Assembly: GCF_900114625.1 (NCBI RefSeq)
Contig: NZ_FOZL01000001.1
Coordinates: forward strand, 4,278,001 to 4,342,000
Direction of reading: 5' to 3'
Source: Granulicella pectinivorans
Lineage (GTDB): Bacteria > Acidobacteriota > Terriglobia > Terriglobales > Acidobacteriaceae
DNA: 64,000 nucleotides
Position 1 is the stretch's first letter, and each line of letters opens with the position of its first letter. A program made the translations under genes and the position numbers. Below the pieces are notes generated by a model, which had not been told where the DNA came from, did no database searches, and saw only the letters and a program-made list of their open reading frames with translations. Below, piece after piece: positions 32,835 through 42,451 of the stretch.

Positions 32835-34493
32835 CTATGCGCTGGCTTGCTCCATCAGCGGTTCCGCAAAAACGGCACGGTTGCGACCCGTCCGCTTCGC
32901 CCGGTACAGAGCCTGATCCGACGTCCGGCGGAGCTTCTCAATCTCCACGCCGTCGTCCGGATACAGCGACACGCCAATACTGATCGAGAGCTGCAGCTCG
33001 TATCCCGTGATCGCGATCGGCTTCTCAAACAGCTTCAACAGCTCCTGGCAGACCTTGCTCGCGCCCTCCCGCGACTTCAGTCCGCCGATCACAATCGTGA
33101 ACTCCTCGCCACCCGTGCGCGCAATCGTATCCACCTGCCTCACACGGCTTCGCAGACGGTCCGCCACCACCCGCAGACACTCATCCCCGGCCTGATGCCC
33201 ATAGGTGTCGTTCACCCGCTTGAAGTGGTCGATATCGACCGTCAGGAACGCACCCATGCTGTTCTCACGGATACAGCGCGTCAGCCACTGGCCGATCCTG
33301 TCCTCAAGCATCACGCGATTCGGCAACCCCGTCAGTGCATCGTAGTGGGCCTGCCGCACCAGCTCCCGGTGCAGCGTCTCGCGTTCCGTAATGTCTACGG
33401 CCAGAACGAAGCGAGCCTCCTTCCCCTGGAAGCGAATCCCATTGCCGGTCACGTCGACGTCGAACGATCGGCCATCCGCACGCCGGTGCCGCACAACATG
33501 GTTCAACGACGATATCCCCACATCGCCATCGAGCGCTGCGTCCAGATCCCCCCGCAGGTCTTCGACCGACATCCTCAGGAAGGTGTCGCGCGGATACCCA
33601 TACGCCACCACCGCAGCATCGTTCACCGCCAGAAACCGCCTCGTCGCCACGTCGTAGATCCACATGGGATGCGGGTTGCTGTCGAACAGCAGACGGTACT
33701 CCTGATAGAGCATGACGTGCCGTCGATTCAGCTCCGCGAACTCCGCATTCACCTTCGTAAACAGCTTCAGGATCATGCCGAAGGCAACCAGGAACTTCGG
33801 AACCGTCCAGATCGAATAGATGGCCGCCATACCGGCCGCAGGCATGAACTGTGGCTGCGCCAGCAGGTAGCAGGCCCCCCACAGGAAGAATCCGATCGAA
33901 CCGATCGACCGTCCGCCCTTGCGTTTCATCGTGCTGAATAGCAATCCCGACACGATAAAGATATGACCGAGCGCGACCTGCATCATCGCGTCCGCATGGC
34001 CGGTCACGATCACGAAGATCATCCACGCGCAAAACACCGGGCACAGCGCGAGCATCAGCCAAAGCAGCCAGCCCCGGCGATCCTTGACCGAGACCCAGCT
34101 CATCACCGCGGAGATGAGCTCTCCCACGACGACCAGTGCGATCAGCACCCCGTGGCCATGGGCTTCGGTCGCGATTAATTCCATCCCCAGGCAAACCGGC
34201 ACCGCGATCAGAAGCCCCTGCAGCAGGGAAATCCTTCCCTTGCGCTGCTTGGCGACAAACGAAAAAACAAAGGCCAGGCCGCCGCACGCCAGCAAGGACA
34301 GGCGCACAGCCTCCTGCTCAATCTGTGCGCGTGCGCCATGCAGATTGAACTCCCACACCAGAATGCTCGTCAGCACAAGGACCCAGCCCCATACCCAGAA
34401 GCGAAAATATGCTTCGGGTCGCCGCCTCTGCTGTACTCCGAAGAACACAACAATCAGCGTCAGTAAAACGAAATCGACAAGAGGTCCACGCAT
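32835..34493 (-). CDS. membrane diguanylate cyclase with PAS domain
   Basis: 552 aa: about seven N-terminal membrane helices (to about residue 245), a PAS sensor domain (about 265-385; YRLLFDSNPHPMWIYD, then FVLAVDITERETL) and a GGDEF domain. The catalytic loop is GGEEF in IARTGGEEFTIV; RQVD five residues earlier matches the RxxD inhibitory site; YDALTGLPNR opens the domain. It should make c-di-GMP in response to a membrane- or PAS-sensed signal. Second GGDEF protein around the glycolytic genes. It is convergent with tpiA, and conserved element A lies just beyond its stop. Confidence 0.93.
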   Translation of the reverse strand: MRGPLVDFVLLTLIVVFFGVQQRRRPEAYFRFWVWGWVLVLTSILVWEFNLHGARAQIEQEAVRLSLLACGGLAFVFSFVAKQRKGRISLLQGLLIAVPVCLGMELIATEAHGHGVLIALVVVGELISAVMSWVSVKDRRGWLLWLMLALCPVFCAWMIFVIVTGHADAMMQVALGHIFIVSGLLFSTMKRKGGRSIGSIGFFLWGACYLLAQPQFMPAAGMAAIYSIWTVPKFLVAFGMILKLFTKVNAEFAELNRRHVMLYQEYRLLFDSNPHPMWIYDVATRRFLAVNDAAVVAYGYPRDTFLRMSVEDLRGDLDAALDGDVGISSLNHVVRHRRADGRSFDVDVTGNGIRFQGKEARFVLAVDITERETLHRELVRQAHYDALTGLPNRVMLEDRIGQWLTRCIRENSMGAFLTVDIDHFKRVNDTYGHQAGDECLRVVADRLRSRVRQVDTIARTGGEEFTIVIGGLKSREGASKVCQELLKLFEKPIAITGYELQLSISIGVSLYPDDGVEIEKLRRTSDQALYRAKRTGRNRAVFAEPLMEQASA

Positions 34494-34664
34494 TCAAAGC
34501 TTCCTTCACCGCGACCGGGCGAGAGACACCGGATCTCTGCACACCACCCGCTTCCTCATCCGTCGTTCGATCGTTCAGAACGCGCGGAAGCGTCATTTCG
34601 CGTGGACAATAGTGTATTCCCCAAAGGCATATGAAATTCGTAAGTCTTTGCATGAGAATGAGTG

Positions 34665-34697
34665 CTCCTGGGGCAATGGGCCTACATGCCCCAGGAG
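34665..34697. terminator. 11-bp inverted repeat overlapping the ubiA-family gene end
   Basis: CTCCTGGGGCA (34665-34675) and TGCCCCAGGAG (34687-34697) are exact complements; the stop codon of the prenyltransferase (34682-34684) is in the loop. There is no T-run. Confidence 0.4.
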
Positions 34698-35707
34698 AAA
34701 GAGTGCTCCGGCCGCACCGAAGCGGCCATGCCGGGCGTAACGGGCAGCGTCGGCATAAAGAACTGCTCCAACCGCGGAATGCGGACGAACAACAACATCC
34801 CCAACACCAGGACCGTCGCCACAAACGACGCCATCAGAAGCGGTTCGCGATACAGCTTCTCCGGATGCTGCACCGAACTGTCCTTCTTGAACGAAAGCCT
34901 GAAGTAAATCGCCATCGTCAGCGCCACCAGCGGAAAGCCGAGGATCAGCTCCAGCCGGTAGCGGACCGCGAACGCCCCAAAGAAGAGCATCGCAGCCGAC
35001 GCATAGAACATCACCGAAACCAGCAGCGATTCCCCCGTGTAGTAACGGAACGAGGCCCGGTACGACCCCGCAACCGACCGGAGACCGATCTCCGAAAGCT
35101 CCGAGAATCGCTTCAGCCCCATGAAGTAGCAGCCGATCATCCAGTAGGAAAAAAGAAGCGAGACCGGCGGCACAATCAACGTCGTCACCGCGTACCAGCC
35201 CAGCAGCATGCGCAGAGGATTGTTCACCGACTCCGTCAAGACATCCAGATACGGAACATCCTTCGTTCTCACCGGGGGAAAGTTATACACGCATCCCATC
35301 ACCCAGAGCGTCAGCGCCGTCAGCGCGAACATCCCGCCCAGAAACGCATACCCCAGCCCCACACCAACGAACATCATCACCAGCCACTGCACGTACGCCG
35401 CGCCGGTGTGAACCACGCCGCGCGCCGCCGGCCGCATGCATTTGGTGGGATGCAGACGGTCGAACGGCGCGTCCAGCACCTCGTTGATCACATAGTTGCT
35501 GCAGGCCACCAGCGTGATCGAAACGGCGGCGATTCCCAACTTCACCAACAGCTCGCCCGTTAAAAGAGCAGGCGCGACACTCAGCGGAACGACAATTCCA
35601 GGCAGCACAAACAGATTCTTGATCGAGTGGTCCAGTCGTGCGATCTGGACATGGGCGCGAAGCCTTTCCACCCAGAAAGGGCGCTCCCATTCGATCGATC
35701 CAGCCAT
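34682..35707 (-). CDS. UbiA family prenyltransferase (decaprenyl-phosphate phosphoribosyltransferase-like)
   Basis: 341 aa with about eight or nine membrane helices. The first Asp-rich motif, NEVLDAPFDRLHPTKCMRP, has the N-x-x-x-D-x-x-x-D layout and the HPTK-x-x-RP tail seen in phosphoribosyl transfer to polyprenyl phosphate (DPPR synthase-like UbiA proteins); the second motif is less canonical (YLDVLTESVNNPLRML). The N-terminus (LRAHVQIARLDHSIKNLFVLPG) is also that subgroup's. It may start arabinose/decaprenyl-type lipid precursor synthesis or another polyprenyl glycolipid, but a quinone or other acceptor is possible. Isolated gene, divergent from the PL22 gene. Confidence 0.8.
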   Translation of the reverse strand: MAGSIEWERPFWVERLRAHVQIARLDHSIKNLFVLPGIVVPLSVAPALLTGELLVKLGIAAVSITLVACSNYVINEVLDAPFDRLHPTKCMRPAARGVVHTGAAYVQWLVMMFVGVGLGYAFLGGMFALTALTLWVMGCVYNFPPVRTKDVPYLDVLTESVNNPLRMLLGWYAVTTLIVPPVSLLFSYWMIGCYFMGLKRFSELSEIGLRSVAGSYRASFRYYTGESLLVSVMFYASAAMLFFGAFAVRYRLELILGFPLVALTMAIYFRLSFKKDSSVQHPEKLYREPLLMASFVATVLVLGMLLFVRIPRLEQFFMPTLPVTPGMAASVRPEHSFSWGM

Positions 35708-35922
35708 TCTGGGCTACTCCCGTTGAGGATGAAACCGTTGTCAATGCTCCACCAAAATAGCATGTCGCCCCTTCGCGCAGGAGCGGCGGAAGTTCATGAA
35801 AACGGGGCCACTCCGCAACGCAGCATGTTTACCTGTCGAAACAATTTCCCAAACGCTATCGTCTCCCTGTATAAAGTTGACGCCGACACATGACCTTGTC
35901 GCCCAACCTCCAGGAGTCCCCT

Positions 35923-37353
35923 ATGCGTCTTGCCGCTCGTCTTTCGCTCGCCCTGCTGTTCGCCTGCCCCCTCCTGATCGCGGCGCAGGATGCGCCACCG
36001 GTCACCTGGGTGGACCAGGCCACCGGCCATCGCATCTGGCGTCTCTCCCCCGAGCCCCAGTCCAGCGGCTTCTACTTCAACAACAACGCCTACTCGCCCG
36101 ACGGCAAACTGATGATCTACACCGCACCCGACGGCATCCACGTCCTCGAGCTGGCGACCAGGAAGACCCGCCTGCTCGTCCCCAACCCCCCGCACGATCC
36201 CGGCGCAGACCCCATGACGCGCTATCGCGGCAACGTCCACGCCATCGTCGTCGGCCATAAGACACCCAGCGTCTTCTATGCGAAGATGGATCCCGAGACG
36301 CACCGGAATACCCTCTACAAGGCCAACATGGAGACCGGCGAGATCACCCGGCTCGTTCCACTGCCGGAGGGCGCAAGCGGCGTCGCAACCGTCAACGCCG
36401 ACGAGACCCTGGCCGCCGGCACCATGAACGACGGCCCACCGGTCGCCCCCGAGTACGGGGCCAACCGCGTCTCACCGACCGGAACGCCACGCGTGCAGCA
36501 GGCACCCACCGGAGCGAACTCCGGCACGCTCGTCCAGCCCGAGGGCAAGGGAGAGATGATGGAGCGCCGCCTCGCAAGCCGCCAGCCCCTGATTCTCTTT
36601 ACGCTGAACCTCCAGACCGGCAAGATGAACACCCTGCTCCACTCCACCGACTGGATCAACCACCTGCTCTACTCCCCCTCCGACCCTACCCTGCTGATGT
36701 ACTGCCACGAGGGCCCCTGGCAGAAGGTCGACCGCATCTGGACCATCCGCACCGACGGCACCCAGAATACCCTCATCCACAAGCGCACCTTCGCCCAGGA
36801 GATCGCCGGACACGAGTTCTGGGGCATCGACGGCAAGACCCTCTGGTACGACTGGCAGCCCATCAAAGGCGAAGACTTCTACCTCGCCAGCTACAACGTG
36901 GAGACGCATCAGCGCCGCGCTTTTCACATGGAGCGCAACGAGTGGTCCATCCACTTCAACGTGACGAAGGATGAATCCCTCTTCACCGGCGACGGCGGCG
37001 ATCCAGGCCAGGTGGCCAAGGCGCCCGACGGCGAGTACATCGAACTCTTCCACCCCGAGATGAAGAAGGTGGACGGCATCAACCAGCCGGACTTCTACCA
37101 ACCCGGCATGTTCCGCGCCGAACACCTCGTCGTGATGAGCCAGCACAACTACAAGCTGGAACCGAACGTTCGCTTCTCACCCGACAAGTCGCTGGTCATT
37201 TTTACCAGCAACATGTTCGGACCGAGCTACGTCTTCGGCGTCGAGACCGCGAAGGCCGTCGATGCCAAGCCGGGCGAGGTGATGTCCACGCCGGAGCTGG
37301 CGAAGAAGTTCAACCCCGTTGCCAAGCCGGGGCCAACGCCAGGCGTCAAATAG
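35923..37353 (+). CDS. oligogalacturonate lyase family protein (PL22-like), secreted
   Basis: ATG 35923 with CAGGAG seven bases upstream gives 476 aa and a signal peptide (MRLAARLSLALLFACPLLIAAQ). It is a beta-propeller with family segments WVDQATGHRIWRLS, INHLLYSPSDPTLLMYCHEGPWQKVDRIWTI and HNYKLEPNVRFSPDKSLVIF, the second and third including metal-binding and catalytic histidine neighbourhoods of oligogalacturonate lyases. It should cleave pectin-derived oligogalacturonides to 4-deoxy-L-threo-5-hexosulose uronate, the substrate of KduI encoded downstream. An insertion near residues 165-210 (pro/thr-rich) is unusual. Well-known PL22 enzymes are mostly cytoplasmic; export here points to periplasmic action. 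Confidence 0.82.
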   Translation: MRLAARLSLALLFACPLLIAAQDAPPVTWVDQATGHRIWRLSPEPQSSGFYFNNNAYSPDGKLMIYTAPDGIHVLELATRKTRLLVPNPPHDPGADPMTRYRGNVHAIVVGHKTPSVFYAKMDPETHRNTLYKANMETGEITRLVPLPEGASGVATVNADETLAAGTMNDGPPVAPEYGANRVSPTGTPRVQQAPTGANSGTLVQPEGKGEMMERRLASRQPLILFTLNLQTGKMNTLLHSTDWINHLLYSPSDPTLLMYCHEGPWQKVDRIWTIRTDGTQNTLIHKRTFAQEIAGHEFWGIDGKTLWYDWQPIKGEDFYLASYNVETHQRRAFHMERNEWSIHFNVTKDESLFTGDGGDPGQVAKAPDGEYIELFHPEMKKVDGINQPDFYQPGMFRAEHLVVMSQHNYKLEPNVRFSPDKSLVIFTSNMFGPSYVFGVETAKAVDAKPGEVMSTPELAKKFNPVAKPGPTPGVK

Positions 37354-37356
37354 CGT

Positions 37357-37656
37357 TTAGGGGTGATGACGCGCCAGGGTACGCACCACCGTCGTCGTCA
37401 CCCCAAACTTCTTTACCGCTTCCATGAAGACTTCGAAGTGAGGTGTTTTCAGGTGGGCGTCGAACGCGGCCTTGTCGTCGTAGACTTCGTAGAGGATGAC
37501 CGCGTCCGGGGCCTCATCGGAGACGATCACATCAAACTGCCGGCATCCCGGCTCATCCGCTGTCGACCGCTCATGATCGTAGACGCATACATCGAGAAAC
37601 TCCTGCTTGTGTTCCGGCACCACGGCAAACTCGGCAATCACGACAAACTTCGACAT
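37357..37656 (-). CDS. ABM-domain (antibiotic biosynthesis monooxygenase-like) protein
   Basis: Start at ATG 37656 gives 99 aa (MSKFVVIAEFAVVPEHKQEF). Single ferredoxin-like ABM domain: the PGCRQFDVIVSDEAPDAVILYEVYDDKAAFDAH stretch and HFEVF are typical. Such proteins are dimeric small monooxygenases, quinol-type or unknown-substrate enzymes, and members beside kdu genes have been annotated as putative sugar-acid-related. It is convergent with the PL22 gene, their stop codons three bases apart, so the two transcripts face each other. Substrate unknown. Confidence 0.78.
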   Translation of the reverse strand: MSKFVVIAEFAVVPEHKQEFLDVCVYDHERSTADEPGCRQFDVIVSDEAPDAVILYEVYDDKAAFDAHLKTPHFEVFMEAVKKFGVTTTVVRTLARHHP

Positions 37657-37784
37657 CCAAACCCTCCACACGTGCTGCTTCAAGTCTGACACACGAATCC
37701 TGCCGCCACTCTGCCGAAAGTAGGATGGCTCGTGCGCGGCGAAACCGTACTCTTGTCTTAGCCCACGAACGATGAAGGACGCCC

Positions 37785-40157
37785 ATGCGCCGCACGCTTC
37801 TCCTGCTTCTGCTGACTGCCCTGCCCGCTGCCTCCCAGACACGCACAGTCACGCCTCTCGACGCCGCATGGCGTTTCACGCAGTCCGATCCAGCAGGTGC
37901 AAGCGAGGCGAGCTTCGACGACAAGGGCTGGCAGACGGTCGATCTGCCGCATGACTGGTCCATCGCCGGGCCGGTCGCCGCCGAGAACAAGTCGGGACAG
38001 GGCGGAGGCTACTTCCCTACGGGGATTGCGTGGTATCGCAAGACCATCCCCGCTCCCGCGGCACACAAGGAGACGTGGATCGCGTTCGATGGCGTCATGG
38101 CGAACTCCGACGTCTTCTGCAATGGCAAGCTGCTCGGTCATCGCCCCTATGGGTATGTCAGCTTCCACTATGACCTCACCGGCTGTCTCCATGCTGGAGC
38201 GAACTCCATCGCCGTGCGTACCGATACCAGCCAGCAGCCGGCCAGCCGCTGGTACACGGGCTCCGGGATCAACCGGCATGTACGGCTCATCTCCACAAAC
38301 GCGGTTCATATCGCTCCTTGGGGCACGTTTGTGACGACGCCGAAGGTCTCGCCCGACTCCGCGACTGTCCACGTCCGCACGACGGTCCAGAACGACTCCG
38401 ACAAACCTGCCAATGTGACCCTGACCATCAGCCTCCAGCTCCCGAACGGTCGCTTCGTCGAATCGTTCGCGCCCTACCGATCCAAACCGGCAACCATCGC
38501 GGCACACTCATCCGCCGACCTTGAAGCGGAGCTCTCCATTCCGCACCCCGAGCTCTGGGACCTCGATCATCCGGCCCTTCATACCATCACCGCCAGCATC
38601 CAGGGCGATCAGGAAAAGGTTCCCTTCGGCATTCGCGAGTTCCACTTCGACCCGAACCAGGGCTTCTTCCTCAACGGGAAGCATCACAAGATCTACGGAG
38701 CCGCCCTGCACACGGACGCGGGCCCCTTCGGCACCGCGGTCCCCCTGGCTGCGTGGGAGCGCCGCCTGACCGAACTGCGCAAGTACGGTGTGAACGCCAT
38801 CCGCACCGCGCACAACCCACCCGCGCCGGAGTTCCTCGACCTCTGCGATCGCATGGGATTCCTCGTCATGGACGAGATGTTCGACGCATGGACGGTAGCC
38901 AAGAATCCCTACGACTACCACCTCTACTTCCGTGCATGGAGCCTGCGCGACACCGCCGATTCCGTCCAGCGCGACCGCAATCATCCGTCGATCATCCTGT
39001 GGAGCGCGGGCAATGAGATCCACGACACGCCGCACCCTGAGATCGCGATCCCCATTCTCAAGTCGCTCGTCGACACCTTCCACAAGAACGACCCGACGCG
39101 GCCTGTGACGCAGGGGCTGTTCCGGCCAAACGTCTCGCACGATTATGAAGATGGTCTGGCCGACCTGCTCGACGTGATCGGGCAGAACTACCGGGAGCAG
39201 GAGATCCTGAAGGCCCACGCCGATAAGCCGACGCGGGCGATCATCGGCACCGAGAACACGCATGTCAAAGAGCAGTGGGTAGCGATGCGCGACCATCCCG
39301 AGTACTCCGGGCAGTTCCTGTGGACGGGCGTCGACTACCTGGGCGAGTCGGGACACTGGCCGGCAATTGGAGCTGGTGGAGGTCTTCTGCTGACCACCTC
39401 CGAGCCGCGTCCGCGTGCCTTTGAGCGGCAGTCATGGTGGACCGAGACTCCGATGGTCAAGATCGCCCGGCGGGTGGCCCCGGCCCAGAAGAATCCTACC
39501 GACCCTGGCTATGAAGCTCCCAATCAGCCCACGGCAACGCGTCTGACCCCAACGCTGCTGATGGATTGGAATCCTGTCGACACAACGGCGCACACGGAGA
39601 AGGTAGAGGTCTACACCAACGCTGACGAAGTGGAACTCAGCTGGAATGGCACATCGCTGGGGACCGAGAAGCGACACCGCGACGCAAGCCCCATCCAGTT
39701 CCGGGTTCCCTATGCTGCCGGAGTGCTGAAGGCGGTTGCTCGCACAGCGGGAAAGATCGTCGCGGAAGATACCCTCCGCACCGCCGGGAAGCCCACCCAT
39801 CTGGCTTTGAACGTGGCTCAGAGAGCGGCCACGCCGATATGGGACGACGTCGTCTTTGTTACCGCGACACTGCTCGACGCCGAAAACACCGTTGTTCCCG
39901 ACTCCACGACGGTTATCCACTTCGCAACCAAAGGCCCGGGCAGGATCGTCGCGGTCGACAATGGCAATCTGCTTGACCATGAGTCGTACCTCGCCAAACA
40001 GCGCACGGTCTATCAAGGCAGCACGCAGGCGATCGTAGGCGCGACAGCAGGCAACGGAAGCATCACCCTGACGGCGACGACGGAAGGTCTGCCTCCGGTC
40101 TCACTGACACTCCCGACCGCGCCCTCACCCAAAAACTTGGATCCTCGAAGCTTCTAA
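37785..40157 (+). CDS. glycoside hydrolase family 2, secreted (beta-galactosidase-like)
   Basis: 790 aa with a signal peptide (MRRTLLLLLLTALPAASQ). Order: sugar-binding domain (about 25-190, DLPHDWSIAGP), Ig-like domain, TIM barrel (from about 300, GAALHTDAGPFG...), then a DUF4982-like and an invasin/Ig-like C-terminal domain. The acid/base Glu is in WSAGNEIHD (near residue 411) and the nucleophile Glu in IIGTENTHV (near 490). The fold and tail are those of bacterial GH2 galactosidases acting on plant side chains such as galactan or rhamnogalacturonan, consistent with the neighbouring pectin genes. Exact sugar specificity is not readable. Confidence 0.9.
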   Translation: MRRTLLLLLLTALPAASQTRTVTPLDAAWRFTQSDPAGASEASFDDKGWQTVDLPHDWSIAGPVAAENKSGQGGGYFPTGIAWYRKTIPAPAAHKETWIAFDGVMANSDVFCNGKLLGHRPYGYVSFHYDLTGCLHAGANSIAVRTDTSQQPASRWYTGSGINRHVRLISTNAVHIAPWGTFVTTPKVSPDSATVHVRTTVQNDSDKPANVTLTISLQLPNGRFVESFAPYRSKPATIAAHSSADLEAELSIPHPELWDLDHPALHTITASIQGDQEKVPFGIREFHFDPNQGFFLNGKHHKIYGAALHTDAGPFGTAVPLAAWERRLTELRKYGVNAIRTAHNPPAPEFLDLCDRMGFLVMDEMFDAWTVAKNPYDYHLYFRAWSLRDTADSVQRDRNHPSIILWSAGNEIHDTPHPEIAIPILKSLVDTFHKNDPTRPVTQGLFRPNVSHDYEDGLADLLDVIGQNYREQEILKAHADKPTRAIIGTENTHVKEQWVAMRDHPEYSGQFLWTGVDYLGESGHWPAIGAGGGLLLTTSEPRPRAFERQSWWTETPMVKIARRVAPAQKNPTDPGYEAPNQPTATRLTPTLLMDWNPVDTTAHTEKVEVYTNADEVELSWNGTSLGTEKRHRDASPIQFRVPYAAGVLKAVARTAGKIVAEDTLRTAGKPTHLALNVAQRAATPIWDDVVFVTATLLDAENTVVPDSTTVIHFATKGPGRIVAVDNGNLLDHESYLAKQRTVYQGSTQAIVGATAGNGSITLTATTEGLPPVSLTLPTAPSPKNLDPRSF

Positions 40158-40164
40158 GTCAGGG

Positions 40165-41139
40165 TCAGGAACCCAGCACACGCGCGAAGACATCCGAGTC
40201 CACGTTGCCGCCGCTCAATACGGTCCCACAGACGCCGCCTGCTCCCTCGTCCTGAAGGACTGCGGCGAGACCGATCGCACCGGCTCCTTCGGCGACGTTG
40301 TGCGTGTCGGCAAAGTAGATCCGCATGGCTTCCTCGACGGCCTCATCGGGGACTTCGATGAGGCGCGCGACACCGCTGAGCATGGTTTCGATGGCCTCCC
40401 CGTCGGGTTTGCGGCAGGCCACGCCGTCGGCGATGCGCGTAGAAGTCTCAGCTTCGGACACTCGCCCGGCCGCAAAGGACCTCGCCGTGGCCGGTGCCGC
40501 CGACGAGGTGACGCCGACGATCTCCGTCTTCAGGCCCAGGCCGTCGCGCACGGCCATCGCGGCGCAGATACCCGATCCCATCCCCACCGCGACATACATC
40601 GTCTCGATCTCGGGATGCGTCGTGAGAAGCTCCAGAAAGCCCGTGGCGACGCCCGCGACGAGATGCCGGCTTACGGACTTCACCCTGTGCCATCCGTGCT
40701 CTGCCTCGAGTGTCATGGCATGCTCTGTGGCAGCTTGAAAATCGTCGCCGAACTCGATCAGTTCCGCGCCCTGGGAGCGCATGGCCGCATTCTTTTCGAG
40801 GGAGTTTCCCTTCGGCACCACGATCACGGCGCGAAACCCGTTCTCGCGGGCAGCGACCGCAATCGACTGCCCGTGATTGCCTCGCGTCGCGGAGATGACC
40901 GTGCTGCCCGGGGCAAGCTTCTGCCGCAGAGCGTTCATGTAGACCAGCCCACCGCGTACCTTGAAGGCTCCGACCGGCAGATGGTTCTCATGCTTCACCC
41001 ACACCCTCCGGCCCGCACGCGCGTTGATCTGCGGCCAGGTGTACTGCGGAGTTTGGGGCAGGTACTGCGCCACGAGGTCCGCAGCGGCACGGATCTCGTC
41101 GATTTCAGGCAATAACTCGCGTCTCATGCCTTCCATCAT
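40165..41139 (-). CDS. PLP-dependent threonine/serine dehydratase-like enzyme
   Basis: 324 aa fold-type II PLP enzyme. The PLP lysine lies in LPVGAFKVRGG, the cofactor-phosphate glycine loop region in YVAVGMGSGICA, and the substrate-side loop in SATRGNHGQSIAVAARENG. It lacks a C-terminal ACT regulatory domain, so it is of the catabolic or simple dehydratase type. The ATG overlaps the alginate lyase stop (ATGA), so the two are translated in tandem, an unexpected pairing. It may deaminate threonine or serine, or a hydroxy-amino acid released with the polymer. RidA at 29957 could detoxify its products. Confidence 0.82.
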   Translation of the reverse strand: MMEGMRRELLPEIDEIRAAADLVAQYLPQTPQYTWPQINARAGRRVWVKHENHLPVGAFKVRGGLVYMNALRQKLAPGSTVISATRGNHGQSIAVAARENGFRAVIVVPKGNSLEKNAAMRSQGAELIEFGDDFQAATEHAMTLEAEHGWHRVKSVSRHLVAGVATGFLELLTTHPEIETMYVAVGMGSGICAAMAVRDGLGLKTEIVGVTSSAAPATARSFAAGRVSEAETSTRIADGVACRKPDGEAIETMLSGVARLIEVPDEAVEEAMRIYFADTHNVAEGAGAIGLAAVLQDEGAGGVCGTVLSGGNVDSDVFARVLGS

Positions 41140-42290
41140 CCCACGATGCGGAAGGGTGGCTTCGTGACCCAGAGGTATGGCTGGCGAATAGGAAAGCTTT
41201 CAGCGAGCGCCTCGGGCGGATCGGCGGGAAGCGACTTCCAGAGGTCGGCGTACTCCGGTCGTGTGTACGCCCGCGCCGCAAAGAGAAGGGCAGGTCTGCG
41301 CAGGGGCAGTTCCAGAAAGTGCGATGCGTCCGCGGGATAAGGCCACTTGGGACGGCTGGCGATGTACTGGAAGTGGTAAGCCAAGGCAGCACGCATCCCG
41401 GGTCCGTCCTGTAGTTCGAAGTCCCAGACGCTTTCGAAGGGACTCGACAGGAGTTCACAGGCTCCGGCCAGCATGTCCAGGTTGAAGAGCGAGTTCCGGT
41501 AGGGATTTTGCGTCAGCAACTCAGCCGGAAAGTTTCCCAGCGCAACCGTCTGAGCCCGCAGGGTGACGTGCTGGAAGCGGTGGCGAAGATCGGCCAGCGC
41601 GACGTCGTCCTTCACGCAGTGCGCGGCTGCCGTCGCCTGCAGCATCCAGGATGAGCCGTGATGGTTGCGCAGGTCGCGGGCCAGCGCAGCGATCCTCGGT
41701 CCGTCGTCCTCGGGCTCGGTGAGCCACTTTCTGTAGGCGGTGAACCAGACCTTCACTCCGGCGAGGTCCTCATCCGTCAAGGCGGGAGAGGCTGCGAGAA
41801 ACGGCATCGCAACCCCCACCTCCGCGAGGAAGACGCCCTCGACGATTCCCTCCGGCGTTCCGGTCGTCCTGGTCTCGGGCATTGCGGCTTCGGGCATCAC
41901 GCGCGCAAAGCGCAGATGCGGCGTCATACGCGTCTTCTCGTCGACGAACCAGACGCGCAGAGCGACCGCGGCAGCTGCGGCAAATCGATCGTCGCGCGTA
42001 ACGCCATAGGCACCGGCGAGCGCCCCCACGCGCACACACATGGCACGCAGAGCATTGCGGTGCGCGCGGAAGCTCTCGGTGGAGAAGTAATCCTGCTTTC
42101 CGCCGGGTGAACCCACACCCGGAAGAGACGTGACCGACACGACCGGCTCGTCGAGCGCCGCTGTTCCGAGCCGAATCATGCGTTCGCGCTCGATCGCCGC
42201 TACATTGGGCCGGGCCGTCTGGGCGAAGAGCCTCGGTGCCAGCCACGCTGCGCTCACAACGCCCGCAAACTCTCGCCTGTTCAGCCTCAT
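41136..42290 (-). CDS. alginate lyase family protein, Tat-exported
   Basis: 384 aa. The N-terminus MRLNRREFAGVVSAAWLAPRLFAQ has a twin-arginine signal (NRREF). The alpha-barrel alginate lyase (PL5-like) signature is seen as RNHHGSSWMLQATAAAHC, with His expected to take part in beta-elimination, and the later PYRNSLFNLDMLAGACELL. It should cut mannuronate-containing or similar polyuronates in the periplasm, yielding unsaturated uronates for the Kdu/Kdg route encoded further right. The start lies in a 160-base gap before the first 30-residue peptide cassette. Related proteins are often of uncharacterised specificity. Confidence 0.85.
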   Translation of the reverse strand: MRLNRREFAGVVSAAWLAPRLFAQTARPNVAAIERERMIRLGTAALDEPVVSVTSLPGVGSPGGKQDYFSTESFRAHRNALRAMCVRVGALAGAYGVTRDDRFAAAAAVALRVWFVDEKTRMTPHLRFARVMPEAAMPETRTTGTPEGIVEGVFLAEVGVAMPFLAASPALTDEDLAGVKVWFTAYRKWLTEPEDDGPRIAALARDLRNHHGSSWMLQATAAAHCVKDDVALADLRHRFQHVTLRAQTVALGNFPAELLTQNPYRNSLFNLDMLAGACELLSSPFESVWDFELQDGPGMRAALAYHFQYIASRPKWPYPADASHFLELPLRRPALLFAARAYTRPEYADLWKSLPADPPEALAESFPIRQPYLWVTKPPFRIVG

Positions 42291-42360
42291 GGTGCCTCGC
42301 AGAGTACCACGCCTAACACCTTTGGGTTATGACCATCACACCCTCGTCCGACGATAGCCC

Positions 42361-42431
42361 CCAAAGTGCAATGGCAACATCGTGCGTTCGGCCTGAAGAT
42401 CGATCTTGTCAGGAGGCGAACAAGCCCTCCT
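42361..42431 (+). promoter_or_regulatory. leader with hairpin, peptide cassette 1
   Basis: CCAAAGTG (42361-42368), TTGTC (42406) and a hairpin AGGAGG (42411-42416) / CCTCCT (42426-42431). The same order and spacing are repeated before cassette 2, indicating homology. Confidence 0.6.
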
Positions 42432-42451
42432 CAAGGAAAAGAGAAACGAAC

